Shown piece by piece: positions 8,607 to 18,492 of a DNA stretch of 64,000 nt. The translations under genes were made by a program, and so were the position numbers. Source of the DNA: Lelliottia amnigena (lineage in GTDB: Bacteria; Pseudomonadota; Gammaproteobacteria; Enterobacterales; Enterobacteriaceae); the NCBI GenBank assembly GCA_900635465.1, contig LR134135.1:1302001-1366000 (forward strand), written 5' to 3'. The notes under the pieces were generated by a model. That model was not told the DNA's origin. It did not search any database and worked only from the letters and a program-made list of their open reading frames with translations. Position 1 is the first letter of the stretch. Every line of letters begins with the position of its first letter.

Positions 8607-10336
8607 TGGCGTGCTCCTTATCCCAGTCATTGATAAGCGTGATAAACGCCTGCTCCATGGTGAGGTCCTGGTTGTCGTCATCAGCGGCCTGGGCTTTCAA
8701 ATCGTCCGGCGTACCGTGCGCAATCAGCTTGCCGCGATAGACCAGCCCGATGCGGTCGCAATATTCCGCCTCATCCATAAAGTGGTCGTGACCATCACGG
8801 TCACGCCTTTCTCGACCATGCTGTTGATGTGCAGCCAAAACTCACGGCGGGTGATGGGATCCACGCCGGAAGTCGGTTCGTCGAGAAACAGAATGTCCGG
8901 CTCGTGCATCAGCGAACAGGCCAGCGCCAGCCGCTGCTTAAACCCGAGCGGCAGCTCATCCGTCGCGTGCGAGGCAATGTTGGTCAGGCTAAAACGCGTC
9001 GCTCATGCGGGCGATTTTCTCGTTCTGCGCTTTGCCGCGCAGGCCGTACACGCCGGAGAAAAATCGCAGATTTTGTTCAACGGTGAGGTTGCCGTACAGC
9101 GAGAATTTTTGCGCCATATAGCCCAGATGCTGGCGCGCTTTGCCGGAGCTGACCTTCAGGTCCATGCCCAGCACCAGCGCTTTGCCGGATGTCGGTACCA
9201 GCAGACCACACATCATTTTGAAGGTAGTGGATTTCCCCGCACCGTTCGGGCCCAGCAGGCCGAAAATCTCCCCGGCGCTTGACCGCAAAATCCACGTGAT
9301 CGGTCGCGGCAAAATCGCCGAATTTTTTGGTCAGGGCTTTCGCCTCGATCACCGTTTCACCGGGCGTGCCTTCAACCGTGTGCAAAATAGCGCCGAGCGG
9401 GGACTCTGACGTGCCCGCACCGCCGAGCAAATCAATAAAGGCATCTTCAAAGCGCGGGGCCGGTTTCGGCCATATCGACAGGGGGCATACCTTGCGCATG
9501 GCGGATGTCGTCGGCAGTAGCCTCTTTCTTGAGGATCACCCGCACCGATCGCCCCTGAATCATGCCGTCGCTAACCTGCGGCAGTTTCAGTACCCGCTGC
9601 AAACAATTTGCGGTTGGTTTCCGCCGGGCTGTGCAGTAAAAAACACCGTCCCGCCATCTGCTGCGTCAGCGCCGTTGGCTCACCCTGGTACAACAGCTCG
9701 CCTTCGTTCATCAACAGCACGTCGCGGCACTGCTCGGCTTCATCCAGATAAGAGGTGCTCCAGAGAATGAGCATCCCGTCGCCTGCCAGTTCGTGAACCA
9801 TTTGCCACAGCTCGCGGCGCGAAATGGGTCCACGCCAACGCCGGGTTCATCCAGCAGCAGTACTTTTGGCTCGCCGACCAACGTACAGGCCAACCCCAGT
9901 TTTGCTTCATGCCGCCCGAAAGCTTGCCCGCCAGTCGTTCGGTGAACGGTCCCAGCGAGGTAAATTCCAGCAGCCGCGCAAACGTTGTTTTCCGCGTTTC
10001 GCCGGTTACGCTACGCAAATCAGCATATAAATTCAGGTTTTCCATCACCGTCAGGTCTTCATACAGACCAAATTTCTGCGGCATGTAGCCCATGATGGCG
10101 TGGAGCTCACTGTCGTTTTTTATCGGATCAAGCCCGAGCACGGTGGCGCTGCCTTCATCCGGTTTTAGCAGTCCGGCGAGCATACGCATGAGCGTGGTTT
10201 TCCCCGCACCGTCCGGGCCGACCAGCCCGGTCACGTAGCCTTTTTGCAACGTACAATTCAGGGGCGCAACGGCGGGTTTATCCATTCCCGCAAAGCGTTT
10301 TACCAGACTGTTGAGTTGGATAACCGCGTCATTCAT
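8596..10336 (-). pseudogene. ybhF: dual-domain ABC ATPase YbhF, reading frame broken seven times
   Basis: All parts of the about 578-residue YbhF are present in order but in changing frames. The first ATPase domain has Walker A GPDGAGKTT and signature LSGGMKQ, and the second has GPNGAGKST and LDEPTSGVDP. Single-base changes restore one frame at about 9900-9903 (A missing), 9826-9828 (C missing), 9601-9603 (T extra), 9460-9461 (G extra), 9274-9275 (C extra), 8991-8994 (T extra) and 8784-8785 (C missing), written for the coding strand. The start is the ATG at 10336 ([15 protein letters not shown]), overlapping the end of ybhG by eight bases. It powers the YbhGFSR efflux pump. Confidence 0.9.
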
Positions 10337-11324
10337 GTCCTTCCCCATCATTGAATTTGACGGTGATTGGCATGCCCTGACGCAGCGCATCGTCGGCATC
10401 AGTCACGATAATCCGCAGACGATAAACCAGATCGGTACGCAGGTCCGGGGTCTCGACGGTTTTCGGTGTGAATTCAGCCGTCGGGGAAACAAACCCGATT
10501 TTGCCGTGATACGGCTTATCCGGACGGCCATCGGTATACAGCAATATTTCGCGTCCTGGCTGCGCCTGGCTGAGATTCGGTTCGTCAATATAGGCGCGAA
10601 CCCACACTGGACGGGTCAGCGAAAGGGTCAGCACGGTGCTGCCCGCACTTAACATGCTGCCCGGCTCGACGGCGCGGGTCATCAGCATGCCGTTCGATGG
10701 CGCGACAAGCGTGGTATCGTGCAGATCCAGTTCCGCCTGCGCCAGCTGCGCCTGCGCCTGTTCGAGATTGGCTTTCGCCTGGGCAATATCCTGTGGGCGA
10801 TTACCGGTGCGGTACTGACTCAATTTATCCTGGGCGGATTTGAGCGTTGCCTGGGCCTGATCGCGTGAGGAGCGGGCGTTCTCCAGATCGTTGGCGGAAA
10901 TAGTGCGGCTTTTCCACAACCCCTGCTGACGGTTATAGAAGTTTTGCGAATAATCGTAGGCGGCTTTCGCCTGTTTGACGGCGGCTTCTGCCTGCGCGAC
11001 CTCTTCGTCGCGGTAGCCCGCCAGCATCAAATCATACTGGGCCTGCGCCACCGACACGCTGGCTTTGGCCTGCATCAATGCGTTTTCATACGGAGCCTTA
11101 TCAAGCTGACCGAGCAGTTGCCCACTTTTTACCGTATCGCCCTCGTCAACGGCGAGTGATTCCAGACGCCCGCCAACGCGGAAGCTCATATTGAGCGTGC
11201 GAATATCGACGTTGCCGTAAAGCGTAAGACCTCGATCCTGCTGGCTTTGATACCACAGCCAGCCGCCGATGCCGGCTGCCAGCAGAACGACTACCGCCAG
11301 TATGACCACGACAGGTTTTTTCAT
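10329..11324 (-). CDS. ybhG: HlyD-family membrane fusion protein YbhG
   Basis: 331 residues: an N-terminal membrane anchor (residues 5-25), two lipoyl-like half-motifs and a long alpha-helical hairpin rich in Ala and Gln (about 75-215), then a beta-barrel domain. It is the periplasmic adaptor that should join the YbhRS permeases and YbhF ATPase to an outer-membrane channel such as TolC. The ATG overlaps the cecR stop as ATGA, and the 3' end overlaps the ybhF start. It is intact, in contrast to ybhF and ybhS downstream. Confidence 0.96.
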   Translation of the reverse strand: MKKPVVVILAVVVLLAAGIGGWLWYQSQQDRGLTLYGNVDIRTLNMSFRVGGRLESLAVDEGDTVKSGQLLGQLDKAPYENALMQAKASVSVAQAQYDLMLAGYRDEEVAQAEAAVKQAKAAYDYSQNFYNRQQGLWKSRTISANDLENARSSRDQAQATLKSAQDKLSQYRTGNRPQDIAQAKANLEQAQAQLAQAELDLHDTTLVAPSNGMLMTRAVEPGSMLSAGSTVLTLSLTRPVWVRAYIDEPNLSQAQPGREILLYTDGRPDKPYHGKIGFVSPTAEFTPKTVETPDLRTDLVYRLRIIVTDADDALRQGMPITVKFNDGEGHE

Positions 11325-11998
11325 GACTCCATGCTCCTTAGCGTTAAACCGTGCAGGATAAGATCGAGATGACAGGTGATAACCTGGCTAATCTGCGCGG
11401 CTTTATCCTCATCAAATTGTGTCCAGCCAGTGCGTAACAAAATCGTTTCTCGTCCCAGGCGAAAGGCGAGGATTTCGCCGAGCAGCGCATGGGTGTGCAA
11501 AATGGTTTGCGTGTCGTTGGGGTCGCGTCCGGTATAGGCCGCGATCAGCCGAGTCAAATGGGTGTGCATCGGGGAGATGACCTGATCGTGTACCAGCTGA
11601 TAGGCGGCCGTGGGCGAAAGTTGTTCACGTGAGATAAACTTACTGAGGTTCATCGTATCGTCATGGGTCAGCAGCCGAATCATATTGTTGCACGCGTCAT
11701 GCAGCAGCCCACGAATGGCGGCGCGATCCGGCGATGGCGCGTCAAGCAGCGCCGTGGCGGCTTCAACGTGCGGGCGAAAATTGCTGCCAATGAAATCAGC
11801 AATAGATTGCGCGCAGGCGAGATACAAATCTTCTTTCGAACCGAAGTAGTACGGAATAGCCGCAATGTTTTGCCCGGCTTGTGCAGCGATGTCGCGTGTC
11901 GTGGCGTGCAGTCCGTATTCCCCGAACTGGGCTAACGCCGCCGCGATCAGCTGGCTTTTTGCCTGTTCCCCTTTGGTGGTGGTCGGTGTTGGATTCAT
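11321..11998 (-). CDS. cecR: TetR-family transcriptional regulator CecR
   Basis: 225 residues with an N-terminal TetR helix-turn-helix (about residues 12-58; [15 protein letters not shown] and the [10 protein letters not shown] motif) and a C-terminal ligand domain. In E. coli, CecR (YbiH) represses its own cecR-ybhGFSR operon and the divergent rhlE, and affects sensitivity to cefoperazone and chloramphenicol. A perfect 20-base palindrome lies just upstream of its start at 12013-12032. It is the first gene of the operon. Confidence 0.95.
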   Translation of the reverse strand: MNPTPTTTKGEQAKSQLIAAALAQFGEYGLHATTRDIAAQAGQNIAAIPYYFGSKEDLYLACAQSIADFIGSNFRPHVEAATALLDAPSPDRAAIRGLLHDACNNMIRLLTHDDTMNLSKFISREQLSPTAAYQLVHDQVISPMHTHLTRLIAAYTGRDPNDTQTILHTHALLGEILAFRLGRETILLRTGWTQFDEDKAAQISQVITCHLDLILHGLTLRSMES

Positions 11999-12012
11999 CT
12001 CGTCATTAAAAG

Positions 12013-12032
12013 TTAATCAATCGATTGATTAA
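12013..12032. promoter_or_regulatory. probable CecR operator
   Basis: TTAATCAATCGATTGATTAA is a perfect 20-base palindrome 15 bases upstream of the cecR ATG, between cecR and the divergent rhlE. Its position and dyad symmetry fit a TetR-type operator that controls both genes. The assignment to CecR is inference from location and from the E. coli regulon. Confidence 0.8.
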
Positions 12033-12230
12033 GATTATGTATAAATTTTCACCTTGTCCAGTCGGGTGGTGCAATATTTCGCTGAGGAATCACGGAGGGA
12101 TATTTTATGCGCCGTGTCACAAAATCTGCTACACTCCGCACCTTCGTGACATTGTGGTTTTTGTCCTCTTCTATTCGTCTTATCTCCCTGAAAACTACAC
12201 CTGTGACGGTCGGGGCGGTTCGGAGTTTTT

Positions 12231-13619
12231 ATGTCTTTTGATACCCTTGGCCTGAACCCGGAAATTCTGCGCGCCGTCGCAGAACAGGGATACCTCGAGC
12301 CAACCCCGATTCAGCAGCAGGCGATCCCTGCGGTGCTTGAAGGCCGTGATCTGATGGCCAGCGCACAGACCGGCACCGGCAAAACGGCAGGCTTTACGCT
12401 GCCGCTGCTGCAACGTCTGGTGCAGAAAGAGCCGCACGCGAAGGGCCGTCGCCCGGTGCGTGCGTTGATCCTGACGCCAACCCGTGAACTGGCGGCGCAG
12501 ATCGGTGAGAACGTGCGTGAGTACAGCCGCTATCTCGATATCCGCTCGCTGGTGGTTTTCGGCGGTGTGAGCATTAACCCACAGATGATGAAACTGCGCA
12601 GCGGCGTTGACGTTTTAGTCGCGACGCCAGGCCGTTTGCTGGATCTGGAACATCAAAACGCGGTCAAACTGGATCAGGTCGAAATCCTGGTGCTGGATGA
12701 AGCTGACCGTATGCTGGACATGGGCTTTATCCATGACATTCGTCGCGTGCTGGCGAAACTGCCCGCTAAGCGTCAGAACCTGCTGTTCTCCGCCACCTTC
12801 TCTGATGAGATCAAAGGCCTGGCAGAAAAGCTGCTGCGTAACCCGCTGGAAATTGAAGTCGCGCGTCGTAACACCGCGTCTGAACAGGTTTCACAGTACG
12901 TTCACTTCGTGGACAAAAAGCGTAAGCGGGAACTGCTGTCGCAGATGATTGGCGAAGGCAACTGGCAGCAGGTGCTGGTCTTTACCCGTACCAAACACGG
13001 CGCTAACCACCTGGCTGAACAGCTGAATAAAGACGGCATTCGCAGTGCGGCAATTCATGGCAATAAGAGCCAGGGGGCACGTACGCGTGCGCTGGCCGAT
13101 TTCAAATCCGGTGACATTCGCGTGCTGGTGGCAACGGATATCGCCGCGCGCGGTCTGGATATCGAAGAGCTGCCGCACGTCGTGAACTACGAGCTGCCAA
13201 ACGTACCGGAAGATTACGTGCACCGTATCGGTCGTACGGGTCGTGCTGCGGCCACCGGTGAAGCGCTTTCACTGGTTTGTGTCGATGAACACAAGCTGCT
13301 GCATGACATCGAACGTCTGCTGAAGAAAGAGATTCCGCGCATCGCCATTGACGGCTATGAAGTGGATAAGTCTATCAAAGCCGATCCGATTCAAAACGGT
13401 CGTCAGGGCGGCGGTGGTCGTGGACAGGGTGGTGGCGGTGGACGCAGCCAGCAGCCGCGTCGTTCCGAAGGCGGCGCACCGAAAGCGTCAGGTAAGCCTC
13501 CGCGTCGTAGCGGTGATGCAAAACCGGCGGGCGAAAACCCGTGGCGCAGCGGGGAAGCCAAGCCCGCAGGCGAAGGCCAACGCCGACGCAAACCGCGTAA
13601 ACCTGCCTCCGCGCAGTAA
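12231..13619 (+). CDS. rhlE: ATP-dependent RNA helicase RhlE
   Basis: 462 residues. The DEAD-box motifs appear in order: Q-motif region ([11 protein letters not shown], about 23-33), AQTGTGKT (Walker A, about 45-52), [18 protein letters not shown] (about 155-158), SAT, RGLD and HRIGRTGR. The last 75 residues are Gly/Arg-rich with repeated (R)[14 protein letters not shown] units, a basic RNA-binding tail whose length varies between species. RhlE works in ribosome assembly and RNA turnover in the cytoplasm. The probable CecR operator lies about 200 bases upstream. Confidence 0.97.
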   Translation: MSFDTLGLNPEILRAVAEQGYLEPTPIQQQAIPAVLEGRDLMASAQTGTGKTAGFTLPLLQRLVQKEPHAKGRRPVRALILTPTRELAAQIGENVREYSRYLDIRSLVVFGGVSINPQMMKLRSGVDVLVATPGRLLDLEHQNAVKLDQVEILVLDEADRMLDMGFIHDIRRVLAKLPAKRQNLLFSATFSDEIKGLAEKLLRNPLEIEVARRNTASEQVSQYVHFVDKKRKRELLSQMIGEGNWQQVLVFTRTKHGANHLAEQLNKDGIRSAAIHGNKSQGARTRALADFKSGDIRVLVATDIAARGLDIEELPHVVNYELPNVPEDYVHRIGRTGRAAATGEALSLVCVDEHKLLHDIERLLKKEIPRIAIDGYEVDKSIKADPIQNGRQGGGGRGQGGGGGRSQQPRRSEGGAPKASGKPPRRSGDAKPAGENPWRSGEAKPAGEGQRRRKPRKPASAQ

Positions 13620-13624
13620 TCTGG

Positions 13625-13650
13625 AAGCCCGGCTCTGAAGCCGGGCTTTT
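13625..13650 (+). terminator. rho-independent terminator after rhlE
   Basis: AAGCCCGGCT and AGCCGGGCTT form a ten-base-pair stem with a CTGA loop, followed by TTTTC and further T residues, six bases after the rhlE stop. Confidence 0.9.
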
Positions 13651-13682
13651 CTTTTTGCGACAACGCCTCGAACGTGCCACAA

Positions 13683-13702
13683 TAGTGGCTGTTTATACAG
13701 TA
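13683..13702. promoter_or_regulatory. LexA box of dinG
   Basis: TAGTGGCTGTTTATACAGTA lies 14 bases upstream of the dinG ATG. It differs by one base from the E. coli dinG SOS box as I recall it (TATTGGCTGTTTATACAGTA); the right half CAGTA is canonical and the left half is degenerate, as in E. coli. LexA bound here would cover the dinG promoter. Confidence 0.88.
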
Positions 13703-13716
13703 TTTCAGGTTCCCCG

Positions 13717-15894
13717 ATGGCTTTAACCGCTGCGCTCAAAGCGCAAATTGCCGCCTGGTATAAGGCGTTGCAGGAACAGATCCCCGACTTTATTCCCCGA
13801 GCCCCACAGCGACAGATGATTGCCGATGTGGCGAAGACGCTCGCCGGGGACGAAGGACGGCATCTGGCGATTGAAGCGCCGACCGGCGTCGGTAAAACAC
13901 TCTCCTATTTAATTCCTGGGATCGCCATTGCCCGCGAAGAGCAAAAAACGCTGGTGATCAGTACCGCCAACGTGGCGCTTCAGGATCAGATTTACAGCAA
14001 AGATTTACCCCTGCTGCGCAAAATTATTCCCGAGCTGCGTTTTACCGCGGCGTTTGGGCGTGGGCGCTATGTCTGCCCGCGTAATCTGGCTGGGCTTGCC
14101 AGCAGCGACGCGACGCAGCAGGATTTGCTGGCGTTCCTGGATGACGATTTAACGCCAAACAATAAGGCCGAGCAGGATCTGTGCGCAAAGCTGAAAGTCG
14201 ATCTCGACGGTTATAAATGGGACGGCCTGCGGGATCACACTGATAAGGCGATTAGCGACGATTTGTGGCGACGCCTGAGCACGGATAAAGCCAGCTGTCT
14301 GAACCGTAACTGTCACTACTACCGTGAATGTCCATTCTTTGTTGCCCGTCGTGAAATTCAGGAAGCAGAAGTAGTGGTCGCCAACCACGCGCTGGTGATG
14401 GCGGCGCTCGAGAGCGAAGCGGTGCTTCCCGATCCCAAAAATTTACTGCTGGTGCTCGATGAAGGACACCATCTGCCGGACGTGGCGCGCGATGCGCTGG
14501 AGATGAGCGCAGAGATCACCGCGCCGTGGTTCCGTCTGCAGCTCGATCTGTTCTGCAAACTGATTGCCACCTGCATGGAGCAGTTTCGCCCCAAAACGAC
14601 GCCACCGCTGGCGGTGCCAGAGCGTCTTAGCGAGCATTGCGAAGAGGTCTACGCCCTGATTGCTTCGCTGAACGCCATCCTCCACCTTTATCTTCCTGCG
14701 GCTCAGCAGGCGGAACACCGCTTTGCGATGGGTGAGCTGCCGGATGAGGTGATGGAGATCTGCAAGCAGCTGGCGAAACTGCTGGAAAAATTGCGTGGCC
14801 TGGCTGAAATGTTCTTGAACGATCTCAGCGAGAAAACCGGTACCCATGACGTGGTGCGCGTGCATCGCGTGTTATTACAGATGAATCGCGCGTTAAGCAT
14901 GTTTGAAAGCCAAAGCAAGCTGTGGCGCCTGGCCTCAATGGCGCAAGCGTCCGGCGCACCGGTCACCAAATGGGCGACGCGCGAAGTGAAAGACGGGCAA
15001 ATCCATCTGTTCTTCCACTGCGTGGGCATTCGCGTGAGCGATCAGCTGGAAAAGCTGATCTGGCGCAGCGTGCCGCATGTGGTCGTGACGTCGGCGACGC
15101 TGCGTTCGCTGAACAGTTTCTCGCGTTTGCAGGAGATGAGCGGCTTAAAAGAGAAGGCGGGCGACCGTTTTGTCTCACTGGATTCGCCGTTTAACCACTG
15201 CGAGCAGGGCAAACTGATTATCCCAAAAATGCAATATGAGCCGCTGATGGAGCACGAAGAGCAGCATATTGCCGAAATGGCGGCCTATTTCCGCGAGCAG
15301 GTGGAGAGCAAGAAATATCCCGGCATGCTGGTGCTGTTCGCCAGCAACCGCGCCCTGCAGCTGTTCTTAACGTTTGTCACCGATCTGCGTTTGCTGCTGC
15401 TGGTGCAGGGCGATCAGCCGCGCTATCGGCTGGTCGAGGCGCACCGTAAGCGCATTGATAGCGGTGAACGCAGCGTGCTGGTGGGCTTGCAGTCCTTTGC
15501 GGAAGGTCTGGATCTGAAAGGCGATTATCTGACGCAGGTGCATATACACAAAATTGCCTTCCCGCCCATCGACAGCCCGGTGGTGATCACCGAGGGCGAA
15601 TGGCTGAAAAGCCTGAATCGCTATCCGTTTGAAGTGCAAAGCCTGCCGGCGGCGTCGTTTAATTTGATTCAGCAGGTCGGGCGACTGATCCGTAGCCACG
15701 GCTGCTGGGGTGAAATCGTCATTTATGACCGTCGCCTGCTGACGAAAAACTACGGTCAGCGTTTGCTGAATGCTCTGCCGGTATTCCCCATCGAGCAGCC
15801 CGACGTGCCGGAAGTCAAAAAGCGTCCGACTCGCGTCGTTGCCGCGTCTAAAAAAAGTCCGCGTGCCCGTGGGCGTCGTCCCGCAGGTAAATAA
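13717..15894 (+). CDS. dinG: ATP-dependent DNA helicase DinG
   Basis: 725 residues, slightly longer than the 716 of E. coli. It is an XPD-like superfamily 2 helicase with Walker A in APTGVGKT (about 50-57), the four cluster cysteines (YVCPRN at about 120, then SCLNRNCHYYRECPF at about 193-207), a DEGHH box at about 248-252 and C-terminal QQVGRLIR. It unwinds R-loops, forked DNA and G-quadruplexes and is SOS-induced. The tail is basic (KKSPRARGRRPAGK). E. coli has ybiA between rhlE and dinG; it is absent here. ybiB follows in the same direction. Confidence 0.97.
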   Translation: MALTAALKAQIAAWYKALQEQIPDFIPRAPQRQMIADVAKTLAGDEGRHLAIEAPTGVGKTLSYLIPGIAIAREEQKTLVISTANVALQDQIYSKDLPLLRKIIPELRFTAAFGRGRYVCPRNLAGLASSDATQQDLLAFLDDDLTPNNKAEQDLCAKLKVDLDGYKWDGLRDHTDKAISDDLWRRLSTDKASCLNRNCHYYRECPFFVARREIQEAEVVVANHALVMAALESEAVLPDPKNLLLVLDEGHHLPDVARDALEMSAEITAPWFRLQLDLFCKLIATCMEQFRPKTTPPLAVPERLSEHCEEVYALIASLNAILHLYLPAAQQAEHRFAMGELPDEVMEICKQLAKLLEKLRGLAEMFLNDLSEKTGTHDVVRVHRVLLQMNRALSMFESQSKLWRLASMAQASGAPVTKWATREVKDGQIHLFFHCVGIRVSDQLEKLIWRSVPHVVVTSATLRSLNSFSRLQEMSGLKEKAGDRFVSLDSPFNHCEQGKLIIPKMQYEPLMEHEEQHIAEMAAYFREQVESKKYPGMLVLFASNRALQLFLTFVTDLRLLLLVQGDQPRYRLVEAHRKRIDSGERSVLVGLQSFAEGLDLKGDYLTQVHIHKIAFPPIDSPVVITEGEWLKSLNRYPFEVQSLPAASFNLIQQVGRLIRSHGCWGEIVIYDRRLLTKNYGQRLLNALPVFPIEQPDVPEVKKRPTRVVAASKKSPRARGRRPAGK

Positions 15895-15958
15895 AAACCT
15901 GTCGGCGAACGCTTCTTCGGGGCTATATTGTTAAAAAGATGTCGCCAGGAGAAATGTC

Positions 15959-16924
15959 GTGGATTATCGCAAAATTATCAAAGAGGTAGGACGCGGGAAA
16001 AATCATGCCCGCGATCTGGATCAGGAAACCGCCCGCGCGCTGTATACCCATATGTTGAATGGCGATGTGCCGGAGCTGGAAATGGGCGGCATATTGATTG
16101 CGCTGCGCATCAAAGGGGAAGGCGAAGCGGAAATGCGGGGCTTTTACGAGGCGATGCAGGCCCACACCCTGCAATTGACGCCGCCTGCGGGCAAGCCGAT
16201 GCCGATTGTGATCCCCAGTTACAACGGCGCGCGTAAACAGGCGAACCTGACGGCGTTGCTGGCAATTTTGCTCCACAAACTGGGATTCCCGGTGGTGGTG
16301 CACGGAGTGAGCGCCGACCCGACACGCGTGCTGACCGAAACCATTTTTACCCTGCTCGGAATTGCGCCTACGCTTCATGCCGGCCAGGCTCAGGCAAAAC
16401 TCGATGGGCCTCAGCCGGTTTATATCCCGGTTAACGCGCTGTGCCCGTCGCTGGAAAAACAGCTGGATATGCGCTGGCGCATGGGGGTACGTAACAGTGC
16501 GCATACGCTGGCGAAACTGGCGACGCCGTTCGCGGAAGATGCAGCGCTGCGTCTGTCCAGCGTGTCGCACCCGGAATATGTCACCCGTGTTGCCGGTTTT
16601 TTTGCCGATATCGGCGGCAGAGGGCTATTGATGCACGGAACGGAAGGGGAGGCGTATGCTAATCCGCAGCGCTGCCCGCAGATGACGCTGATCGACAGTG
16701 CTGGAACGCGTGTGGTGCTTGAGCGGGGGGAAGAAACCGCCGGGGAGATTGCGCTGCCGGAGGCCAAAGATCCTGCGACCACTGCCCGCTGGATTGAACG
16801 TTGTCTTGCGGGAAGCGAGCCGGTGCCTCACTCCCTCAAACTTCAAATGGCGTGCTGCCTGCTGGCGACGGGAGAAGTGGAATCCGTGGATGCCGGGCTT
16901 GCGCGTATTGCGCAGACATTTTAA
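15959..16924 (+). CDS. ybiB: nucleic-acid-binding TrpD2-family protein YbiB
   Basis: 321 residues with a TrpD/anthranilate phosphoribosyltransferase-like fold; GRGKNHARDL near the N-terminus and PSYNGARKQANLT at about 87-99 replace the usual phosphoribosyl site. YbiB proteins bind DNA and RNA rather than acting in tryptophan synthesis. The start is GTG at 15959 (MDYRKIIKEVGRG), with CAGGAGAAA as ribosome-binding site. It lies 64 bases after dinG and is likely in the same SOS-controlled transcript. E. coli ybiC, which follows there, is missing. Confidence 0.93.
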   Translation: MDYRKIIKEVGRGKNHARDLDQETARALYTHMLNGDVPELEMGGILIALRIKGEGEAEMRGFYEAMQAHTLQLTPPAGKPMPIVIPSYNGARKQANLTALLAILLHKLGFPVVVHGVSADPTRVLTETIFTLLGIAPTLHAGQAQAKLDGPQPVYIPVNALCPSLEKQLDMRWRMGVRNSAHTLAKLATPFAEDAALRLSSVSHPEYVTRVAGFFADIGGRGLLMHGTEGEAYANPQRCPQMTLIDSAGTRVVLERGEETAGEIALPEAKDPATTARWIERCLAGSEPVPHSLKLQMACCLLATGEVESVDAGLARIAQTF

Positions 16925-16926
16925 GC

Positions 16927-16956
16927 AAAAAAAAGCCCGTCCAATCCAGGACGGGC
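16927..16956 (-). terminator. rho-independent terminator of ybiJ
   Basis: GCCCGTCC and GGACGGGC form an eight-base-pair stem with the loop AATCCA. Read on the minus strand it is followed by a run of eight T, so it ends leftward transcription from ybiJ. It lies directly after the ybiB stop and may act on that transcript more weakly. Confidence 0.85.
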
Positions 16957-17042
16957 AAACAAAGGGTAACAACAACAGGGTCAATGAGGGTTGGAGCAAC
17001 TCGCCAGAGGGTTAGCGAGGGTCGAGCATTAAATCGTTTGGC

Positions 17043-17303
17043 TTACTGGTAAATGACTGCAGTGCCGCTGAGTTTGTTATTGGTGTTCGCAGAAGTGATG
17101 GTGTAACCACTTGCGCCAGCAGCAGAGGCTTTCGCAGCCAGTTTCGCTTCCAGACCATCCAGTGTGGTCGCGCCTTCAGCACTGACAACACCCATTTTAT
17201 TCATGTTTTGTGCCTGAGCTTCAGTCACTGATTGTGCAGCGAACGCGCCAAAAGAAAGGGTAGTCAGGGCGATAGCGGCAACAGCATATTTAATGGTTTT
17301 CAT
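17043..17303 (-). CDS. ybiJ: YhcN/BhsA-family (DUF1471) periplasmic protein YbiJ
   Basis: 86 residues: a signal peptide (MKTIKYAVAAIALTTLSFGAFA, cleavage after AFA) and a DUF1471 domain ending in the family signature GTAVIY. Close to E. coli YbiJ. Family members are small periplasmic proteins induced by stress and affecting biofilm; YbiJ has no defined role. The start at 17303 is chosen because it gives the signal peptide and has a GAGAGAT-type ribosome-binding site; an upstream in-frame start would add 37 unrelated residues. A second family member, mcbA, lies 700 bases to the right. Confidence 0.93.
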   Translation of the reverse strand: MKTIKYAVAAIALTTLSFGAFAAQSVTEAQAQNMNKMGVVSAEGATTLDGLEAKLAAKASAAGASGYTITSANTNNKLSGTAVIYQ

Positions 17304-17588
17304 AGGTAATCTCTCGCAGGTTGTTCTGTTAAGGGGACGATGTTCCGTCGATGTGATAAGTATCACGTTTTTTTGCGAAAGATAAAATCGAAGAGAATTG
17401 AAGGCATTGCTCAAAAAAATTGAATGACAAATAACTTATTGAATATTAATAAATTCATATCCCCGCTTTACCGTTCTTGCCGTTTCGCTTTACACAACAC
17501 TCATCGAGGGCACATTTTGCTACGCGTCACGGAAAAAACCGTGAGCGTAAAGCTAAATGAGGGTGACTTTGTTTTAGGTAAAGAAGAG

Positions 17589-17855
17589 TCAGCGCAACTG
17601 GCTGTCTTTCGATCCTCTGCGATTATATCCTGAATGTGATGTATTTTTTGAATCTTTATTCTGCTGGCAGGTGATGCATAGCCGCACACCTGGCACGGCT
17701 TTACGCCGGGCTTCAGGGATGGGATCGCCGCATTCTTCGCATTCACACAAACTCTCACCCTGCGCTAATTCGCCGCGAACACGCGCAACAGCATCTTCAA
17801 TAGTACTGTTGATCTGTTCGTTGACGGCGTCATCATTGGCCCAACCGGATGCCAT
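17589..17855 (-). CDS. ybiI: DksA/TraR-type C4 zinc-finger protein YbiI
   Basis: 88 residues starting MASGWANDD at 17855; a GAGGAGACTGTC ribosome-binding region precedes it. The zinc finger has the cysteine pairs CEECG and CITC around residues 35-60, in the DksA/TraR pattern. Short members like this may act on RNA polymerase, but YbiI function is not established. In E. coli the next genes to the right on this strand are ybiX and fiu; both are missing here and mcbA follows directly. Confidence 0.93.
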   Translation of the reverse strand: MASGWANDDAVNEQINSTIEDAVARVRGELAQGESLCECEECGDPIPEARRKAVPGVRLCITCQQNKDSKNTSHSGYNRRGSKDSQLR

Positions 17856-17993
17856 GACAGTCTCCTCTTGCATGATAGACATTCATATAATGTAAATATG
17901 GGGTTAAAAAATAGACAGTCAAGGTGGGGGCAATAAGAACTGCATCTGTTGGGGGCAGATGCAGCTATGCGGGGTTAAAGCGTCGGTTAAATC

Positions 17994-18251
17994 TCATTTA
18001 TAGATTGTGGCCGTGCCGAACATCCGGTTTTCACCGCCAGCAGAGTTGACCACAAATCCGCTTGCACCTTCATCTTTGGCTTTTTCTGCGAGTTTAGCCT
18101 GAAGGTCGTCAAGGTTTGCTGCGCCGGTGACGGAAACAGTGCCTGCCGGTCGAAGCTGTCCGGTATCGTTACGGGACAGGGACTCAGCTGACCAGGCGGA
18201 TAACGAGGTCAGTGAACCGGCAAGAACAAGTAGTGTCAGGTATTTCTTCAT
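17994..18251 (-). CDS. mcbA: DUF1471 periplasmic protein McbA
   Basis: 85 residues: signal peptide ending in LSAWSA, then the YhcN/BhsA domain with LRPAGTVSVTGAANLDDL and the terminal GTATIYK. It matches E. coli McbA (YbiM), whose overexpression reduces mucoid colanic-acid overproduction; McbR is its known repressor in E. coli. The ATG at 18251 has an AGAGGA ribosome-binding site at good spacing, better than the GTG two codons upstream. It is divergent from rlmF, with 241 bases between them. Confidence 0.93.
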   Translation of the reverse strand: MKKYLTLLVLAGSLTSLSAWSAESLSRNDTGQLRPAGTVSVTGAANLDDLQAKLAEKAKDEGASGFVVNSAGGENRMFGTATIYK

Positions 18252-18492
18252 AATCACATCCTCTGAATGACAACGGGTAATGCAGACTAAGTTTAGAAGT
18301 AATCCTGATGTGATTTAGCGCAAAAATTTGATGGTGATCTGCGTGTTTTTTGAACGATGTTTATTGACAAAATATTGACATATCATAGACATACAGGTTG
18401 CTGATTTTTGACGGATTATTGTGCGGGGAAGAGAGTTATTTACCGTTGCGCCGCCAGAGGGTATCTTACGCCGCTGTTAAAAGGAGAATACC

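Noticed and set aside
13375..13680. Antisense Arg/Pro-rich frames over the rhlE tail
   Set aside because: They arise from the repetitive Gly/Arg codons of the RhlE C-terminus.
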